Shown here one piece after another: positions 59,474 through 64,000 of a stretch of 64,000 nt of DNA. The DNA is taken from assembly GCA_022486815.1 (NCBI GenBank), contig JAKVJW010000006.1:1-64000 (forward strand), in the 5' to 3' direction. How positions within the stretch are numbered: position 1 is the first letter of the stretch; each line of letters begins with the position of its first letter. The DNA is from Prevotella sp. (GTDB lineage Bacteria > Bacteroidota > Bacteroidia > Bacteroidales > Bacteroidaceae). The translations under genes were made by a program, and so were the position numbers. A model generated the notes under the pieces. It was not told the DNA's origin, ran no database searches, and saw only the letters and a list, made by a program, of their open reading frames with translations.

Positions 59474-59504
59474 CAGGGACAGGTCTTATGAGGCTTTGTC
59501 CCTG
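59474..59504. terminator. Hairpin after kdgA
   Basis: CAGGGACA...TGTCCCTG perfect 8-bp arms; only a weak T-rich tail. Confidence 0.45.
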
Positions 59505-62500
59505 TGTCTTCTTATATTGAAGGATATTTATGAATTTATAAGACCTATTATAAGAACCTCATTTTTTTTATTGGTTCTTGTATTTTCAGCATGTACTCCC
59601 TCTCATCAAAATGAGGTAGATAAGCTGAATGATAAAGCATATTCTTTTCATTATAGGAATATTGACTCGACAAAAATATTCGCCCAAAAGGCATTGGCCC
59701 TTTCTTCAAATTATGATGCCGGTCAGGCAGAAGCTCTTAATAATCTAGCTTTTGTAAGTTTGGTAAGAATGGACTACAAGCAGGCTTCCCTGCTTCTTGA
59801 TAATGCTATCTCTGCCAGTGATAATCAAATAGAATTGTTGGTTGCATATATCCAGCAGATGCGGTTATGTCAACGTCAATCACAAAATAAAAATTTCTAT
59901 GATTGTCAGGAACGGGCATTAAATTGTCTGCATCGTATAGATGAAAGTAGTACGGATTTATCTGATCGGGAACGCTTAAGAATGGTATATGCTCGTTCCG
60001 AATTCAATATCGTCAGTTCGACCTATTACTATTATACAGGACAAAATCATTTATTTATCAAAGCGCTGGAGCGTATTGATGTTAATGAATGCGAAGTTGA
60101 TACGGCCCAATATTTAAAATATCTCTATAATATCGGAGAAGGTGGGGCTATAACTCATGGATCCTCAGAGCAAATTGCCGAAACGGAATTGAACTATCTG
60201 ATCCGTTGTTTTTATATTGCTACAGTTTTCCGAAGTCCATATTGGATAGCCAATTCTCTAGAGGCTATCAGTGAGCACATGCAGGATCCACGAATATACA
60301 AGTTTTTGATTAGAAATAATCAGGCGGCTATAGAACTGGTGAATACTGATAATATGCCTTATCGACTCTTGGCAGGAAATCTGGCACAGCGTTCATTGCA
60401 ACTTTTTATACGCTATGGAGATATTTATCAAATTGCCGGAGCTTATCGTACACTGGGACGAAATTATTGGGCTATTGGGGATTATCGTTCAGCTTTGATC
60501 TGCCTGAATCATGCCTTGCGTGATAAAAGGATATTTCAGGCACCGGATATGGTGGCGTCTATCCGTGAACAATTGAGTCTGGCATATTCTGCAGTCAATG
60601 ATAAGCAGGCTAGTGATTATAATCGGAATATCTATCTTGATTTGCAGGAGCAGACCAGGCAGGACCGGCTTATGGAGGCTAGAGCATCTGAACTGGATAA
60701 GAATGCTACCCAACTGAATGCGATGATTCTGGCTGTTGTCCTGATGATTATATTCTTTATAGGTCTTCTCTTTGTCTTTGACTGGATGCGGCGGAAAAGT
60801 GATAGAGGAAATTCTGCTGACAAACTGCTGCAACCATTATGGCAATGGAAGAAGGAGACAGACTTGTATATCAATAATTTAAGTGATAAATATGAGGAGA
60901 TACAGGAAGAAACACGTATTACACAAATCCATATTCTCAAAAGTAAACAGAAAAATTTAGAACAACGGGCTAAGGTTCAATTGGTTATCAGTATTATTCC
61001 TTTTATTGATCGGATTATAAATGAGATACATAGGCTTCAAGAAGGTAAGGATAATGCGGAGATGCGAAAATTGCGTTATCAATATATCAGTGAACTTACG
61101 AATCAGATTAATCAGGATAATACTGTCCTTACCCGTTGGATTCAACTCCGCCAAGGTCAGTTAAGTCTGCACATTGAGAGTTTCCCGGTTGAGACTATTT
61201 TTGAAGTTGTCAGAAAGGGGAATATGGCTTTCTTGTTACGCGGCATAACATTTAATGTGGAAAAGACCGATGCGATAGTGAAAGCAGATCGTACGCTCAC
61301 TCTGTTTATGGTTAATACGATGGCAGATAATGCGCGGAGATATGTTCAGAGAGGTGGAACTGTAACTATTTCAGCCTGTGAAGGTGTGGATTATGTTGAA
61401 ATCAGTGTTTCTGATACAGGAAGAGGCATGACTCAGGATCAGGTGGAACATATTTTTGATCATAAAGCAATCTTAGGTGATGAGCAGGCTGCCCCAAACG
61501 TGGAAAAAAGACATAGTCATGGATTTGGATTACTGAACTGTAAAGGAATTATTGAGAAATATAAGAAGACAAGTAGTCTATTTCGTGTTTGTAGTATTTC
61601 TGCTAAAAGTGAATTAGGGAAAGGTTCCCGTTTTTCATTCCGGTTACCTAAGGGGATATCACATCTGAGCATGTTATTCTTTCCTGTCTTTATTTTTTTG
61701 TTTCTTCATACAGGAATGATTTCTGCAGCGAATAATTTTCATTCAAAAGGGAAGCAGGCTGTTCTCTCCTCCAAGTCCGTTTCTCATGCTTCACCTCATA
61801 GATTGAGAGTCTTATTATCCCATAAAGCCTCTCAATATGCTGATAGTGTGTATTTCTCTAATATTTATGGTCATTATCGTAAAGCCTTGGTTTTTGCAGA
61901 TAGCACACGTCATTATTTAAATGCTGTTTATCAGCTGTTGGTTCCTCATGGTAAGGTATTAATGAAGCCTATGGGAGGGGAGTTGGTTCCTCCTGAAATA
62001 CAATGGTTTCGGGATAATCTGGATATTAACTATATTGTGATTCTTGATATGAGGAATGAAAGTGCGATAGCTTGTCTGGCTTTGCATGACTGGCCTCGAT
62101 ATACTTATAATAATACGGTATACACACAACTCTTCCGTGAAGTTTCTGCTGATCAGTCACTTGATGATTATGTACAGACCATGCAGAAATCTGAAAATTC
62201 CAAGACTGTGGCCATTGTCCTTCTTGTCTTATTACTCCTGTCTATCTTTCCAGCTTACTATTTTCTTTATTATCGCCATAGAGTGTTTTATCGATTCTGT
62301 GTGGAACGTATTGAAGATATCAATCAGATTTTGCTTAGCAATCTTCCTGACCGGGAAAAGCTTCATGAGATTAATCAACTTTGGGATGAACGGGTAAAGA
62401 AAGGGATACAATTCCATTCTTTCGGATTCCATTCCAATGATGTCATAAATCAATTGAATCAACTGGTAGAACAGATATGCACAGCATTACGCAAAAGTAT

Positions 62501-63113
62501 ATCGGTGTATCATAACCATCAGTTAAATATTGAGTTGGCTCAGGATGAACTTTCCCGTGCCCATTATGAAGATGCCCGTTTACATGTATCTAATGCTGTT
62601 TTGGATAATTGTCTTAGTACCCTTAAGCATGAAACCATGTATTATCCATCACGTATCAAACAACTTATTGATGGTTCAGACCGGAATCTTGAGGTCATTA
62701 GTGAACTGGCAGGTTATTATAAAGAACTTTATTCTCTTCTGTCAGCTCAAGCACTAAGACAGGTTGTTGGGCAGATCAGATTGGATCCTGATCTCTTGGA
62801 TTATCTTTTCGAAATTCTTCAGAAGAAAAGTGGAGAGAAGAAAATCATACCGGAGGTTCGTGATAAGGGTGAATCCTATGTCGTTATTCGTATTCCTCTG
62901 GAAAAAATGAATCTTACAGAAGTTGAATGTCGGCAACTTTTTACTCCGTTGACAAAAGATCTTGATTTTCTCCTTTGTAAACAGATTGTAAGAGAAGTAG
63001 GAAACTTGACAGACCTTAGAAGTTGCGGTATTAAAGCAATACCAAATCCGGTAATGGCCGGAATAATCATAGAAATGGTTTTACCTAAAAAGATATGGAA
63101 AAATTTAAAGTAA
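59496..63113 (+). CDS. Large TPR membrane sensor with histidine-kinase ATPase-like domain (DUF5112/DUF5113-type); start uncertain
   Basis: Lipobox-like LVFSACTPS; TPR region; TM; N-box NTMADNARRYV, G-boxes SDTGRGMT and HGFGLLNCKG; second signal/TM-like segment; second TM; H-box-like LKHETMYYPSRI. Listed TTG start lies within a hairpin stem. Confidence 0.8.
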   Translation: MSLCLLILKDIYEFIRPIIRTSFFLLVLVFSACTPSHQNEVDKLNDKAYSFHYRNIDSTKIFAQKALALSSNYDAGQAEALNNLAFVSLVRMDYKQASLLLDNAISASDNQIELLVAYIQQMRLCQRQSQNKNFYDCQERALNCLHRIDESSTDLSDRERLRMVYARSEFNIVSSTYYYYTGQNHLFIKALERIDVNECEVDTAQYLKYLYNIGEGGAITHGSSEQIAETELNYLIRCFYIATVFRSPYWIANSLEAISEHMQDPRIYKFLIRNNQAAIELVNTDNMPYRLLAGNLAQRSLQLFIRYGDIYQIAGAYRTLGRNYWAIGDYRSALICLNHALRDKRIFQAPDMVASIREQLSLAYSAVNDKQASDYNRNIYLDLQEQTRQDRLMEARASELDKNATQLNAMILAVVLMIIFFIGLLFVFDWMRRKSDRGNSADKLLQPLWQWKKETDLYINNLSDKYEEIQEETRITQIHILKSKQKNLEQRAKVQLVISIIPFIDRIINEIHRLQEGKDNAEMRKLRYQYISELTNQINQDNTVLTRWIQLRQGQLSLHIESFPVETIFEVVRKGNMAFLLRGITFNVEKTDAIVKADRTLTLFMVNTMADNARRYVQRGGTVTISACEGVDYVEISVSDTGRGMTQDQVEHIFDHKAILGDEQAAPNVEKRHSHGFGLLNCKGIIEKYKKTSSLFRVCSISAKSELGKGSRFSFRLPKGISHLSMLFFPVFIFLFLHTGMISAANNFHSKGKQAVLSSKSVSHASPHRLRVLLSHKASQYADSVYFSNIYGHYRKALVFADSTRHYLNAVYQLLVPHGKVLMKPMGGELVPPEIQWFRDNLDINYIVILDMRNESAIACLALHDWPRYTYNNTVYTQLFREVSADQSLDDYVQTMQKSENSKTVAIVLLVLLLLSIFPAYYFLYYRHRVFYRFCVERIEDINQILLSNLPDREKLHEINQLWDERVKKGIQFHSFGFHSNDVINQLNQLVEQICTALRKSISVYHNHQLNIELAQDELSRAHYEDARLHVSNAVLDNCLSTLKHETMYYPSRIKQLIDGSDRNLEVISELAGYYKELYSLLSAQALRQVVGQIRLDPDLLDYLFEILQKKSGEKKIIPEVRDKGESYVVIRIPLEKMNLTEVECRQLFTPLTKDLDFLLCKQIVREVGNLTDLRSCGIKAIPNPVMAGIIIEMVLPKKIWKNLK

Positions 63114-63820
63114 TTATAGTAGAAGATGTGCCTTTGGAACTCAGAGGGACGGAGGGAATCTTTCACAATGATATCCCTGAAGCTCAAATTATAGGAACTG
63201 CTGATAGTGAACCTGTATATTGGAAACTGCTCAAACAACAATTACCTGATCTTATACTGCTTGACCTTGGGCTAGGCGGCAGTACAACTGTCGGTGTTGA
63301 AATTTGCCGGCAAACTAAAGAAATGTACCCGAAAGTGAAGGTTCTTATATTTACCGGTGAGATACTCAATGAAAAATTATGGGTGGATGTTCTTGATGCG
63401 GGATGTGACGGAATCATTCTTAAGAGTGGAGAATTACTTACGCGTGATGATGTCGCTGCTTGTATGTCTGGTAAGAAGATGGTTTTTAATCAACCTATAC
63501 TGGAAAAGATTGTAGATCGCTTTAAAAAAAGTGTTACTCATGAAATAACCCGACAGGAAGCATTGGTGAATTATGAAATAGATGAATATGATGAACGCTT
63601 CCTGAGACACTTGGCTTTAGGTTATACAAAAGAACAGATTACGAATCTTCGTGGAATGCCTTTTGGAGTAAAAAGCCTGGAAAAACGTCAAAATGAATTG
63701 GTACAAAAACTTTTCCCTAATGGAAACGGAGGAGTCAATGTCAATGCGACTCGTCTTGTTGTGCGTGCACTTCAATTGAGAATTATAGATCTTGATGACT
63801 TACATCCTGATGAAGAATGA
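63095..63820 (+). CDS. Response regulator with receiver and LuxR-like/divergent HTH output
   Basis: KVIIVEDVPLELRG; LILLDLGLGG; VLIFTGE; IILKSGE; C-terminal DERFLRHLALGYTKEQITNLRGMPFGVKSLEKRQNELVQKLF; overlaps the sensor gene. Confidence 0.88.
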   Translation: MEKFKVIIVEDVPLELRGTEGIFHNDIPEAQIIGTADSEPVYWKLLKQQLPDLILLDLGLGGSTTVGVEICRQTKEMYPKVKVLIFTGEILNEKLWVDVLDAGCDGIILKSGELLTRDDVAACMSGKKMVFNQPILEKIVDRFKKSVTHEITRQEALVNYEIDEYDERFLRHLALGYTKEQITNLRGMPFGVKSLEKRQNELVQKLFPNGNGGVNVNATRLVVRALQLRIIDLDDLHPDEE

Positions 63821-64000
63821 GTTATTGTCAAAAGTGAAACGTCCTAAACAATGGAAGAATATAATCGGAAGATTGATCTTTATTTTGATCATCATCCAGA
63901 TGATACTTATTCTTTTGTCATGGCTTCTAACGGCAGCTGATCCTGATAGTCCTGTGCGCTCTTTGCTAAGTAGTGAAGGGATCAGATGGTTTATAGGTAA
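63810..64000 (+). CDS. 5' end of an integral membrane (possibly AbgT/YfcC-like transporter) protein, runs off window
   Basis: MKNELLSKVKRPKQWKNIIGRLIFILIIIQMILILLSWLLTAADPDSPVRSLLSSEGIRWFIG...; start overlaps response regulator by 11 nt. Confidence 0.55.
   Translation, partial: MKNELLSKVKRPKQWKNIIGRLIFILIIIQMILILLSWLLTAADPDSPVRSLLSSEGIRWFIG

Noticed and set aside
1-64000. Search for prophage, transposase, toxin-antitoxin, restriction or other defence genes
   Set aside because: None recognised by motif in the translated ORFs; gene relics and repeats are the only accessory-type signals I can support.

Overview
This 64 kb window looks like a Bacteroidales (Prevotella-like) chromosome. Supporting signs are TAnnTTTG-type promoters, TonB-receptor/DUF4249 pairs and the Kor operon layout. 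Most of it is housekeeping: a KorABC oxidoreductase operon, recN-coaBC-exonuclease-dnaN, htpG, pepD, nth, valS, mazG, rnz, an NCS2 permease, nudC, a UshA-like nucleotidase, a hexuronate/KDG cluster, and a two-component system beside a run-off transporter gene. Three tRNA genes are visible (one Arg-TCT, two tandem Arg-ACG). The most interesting non-routine signals are: (1) a modular intergenic repeat family, with related copies at about 40681-41036 (ten 22-bp units) and 57251-57452 (about two units), plus a head-only copy with nested inverted repeats at 19363-19450; (2) a very large predicted membrane sensor whose ATPase-like motifs and H-box-like motif sit in different halves of one polypeptide; (3) a COG0523 GTPase-GNAT fusion; (4) tandem tRNA-Arg(ACG) genes with complementary anomalies at acceptor pair 4:69; (5) several decayed genes not recovered by the ORF track, including an AMP-ligase relic, a frameshifted leader ORF before a TonB receptor, a tRNA-adjacent 3' gene relic and a truncated barrel gene; and (6) paired operator-like palindromes upstream of a LacI-type regulator. 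No CRISPR array, rRNA operon, transposase or prophage was recognised. All family assignments were made by reading motifs; no database search was run.
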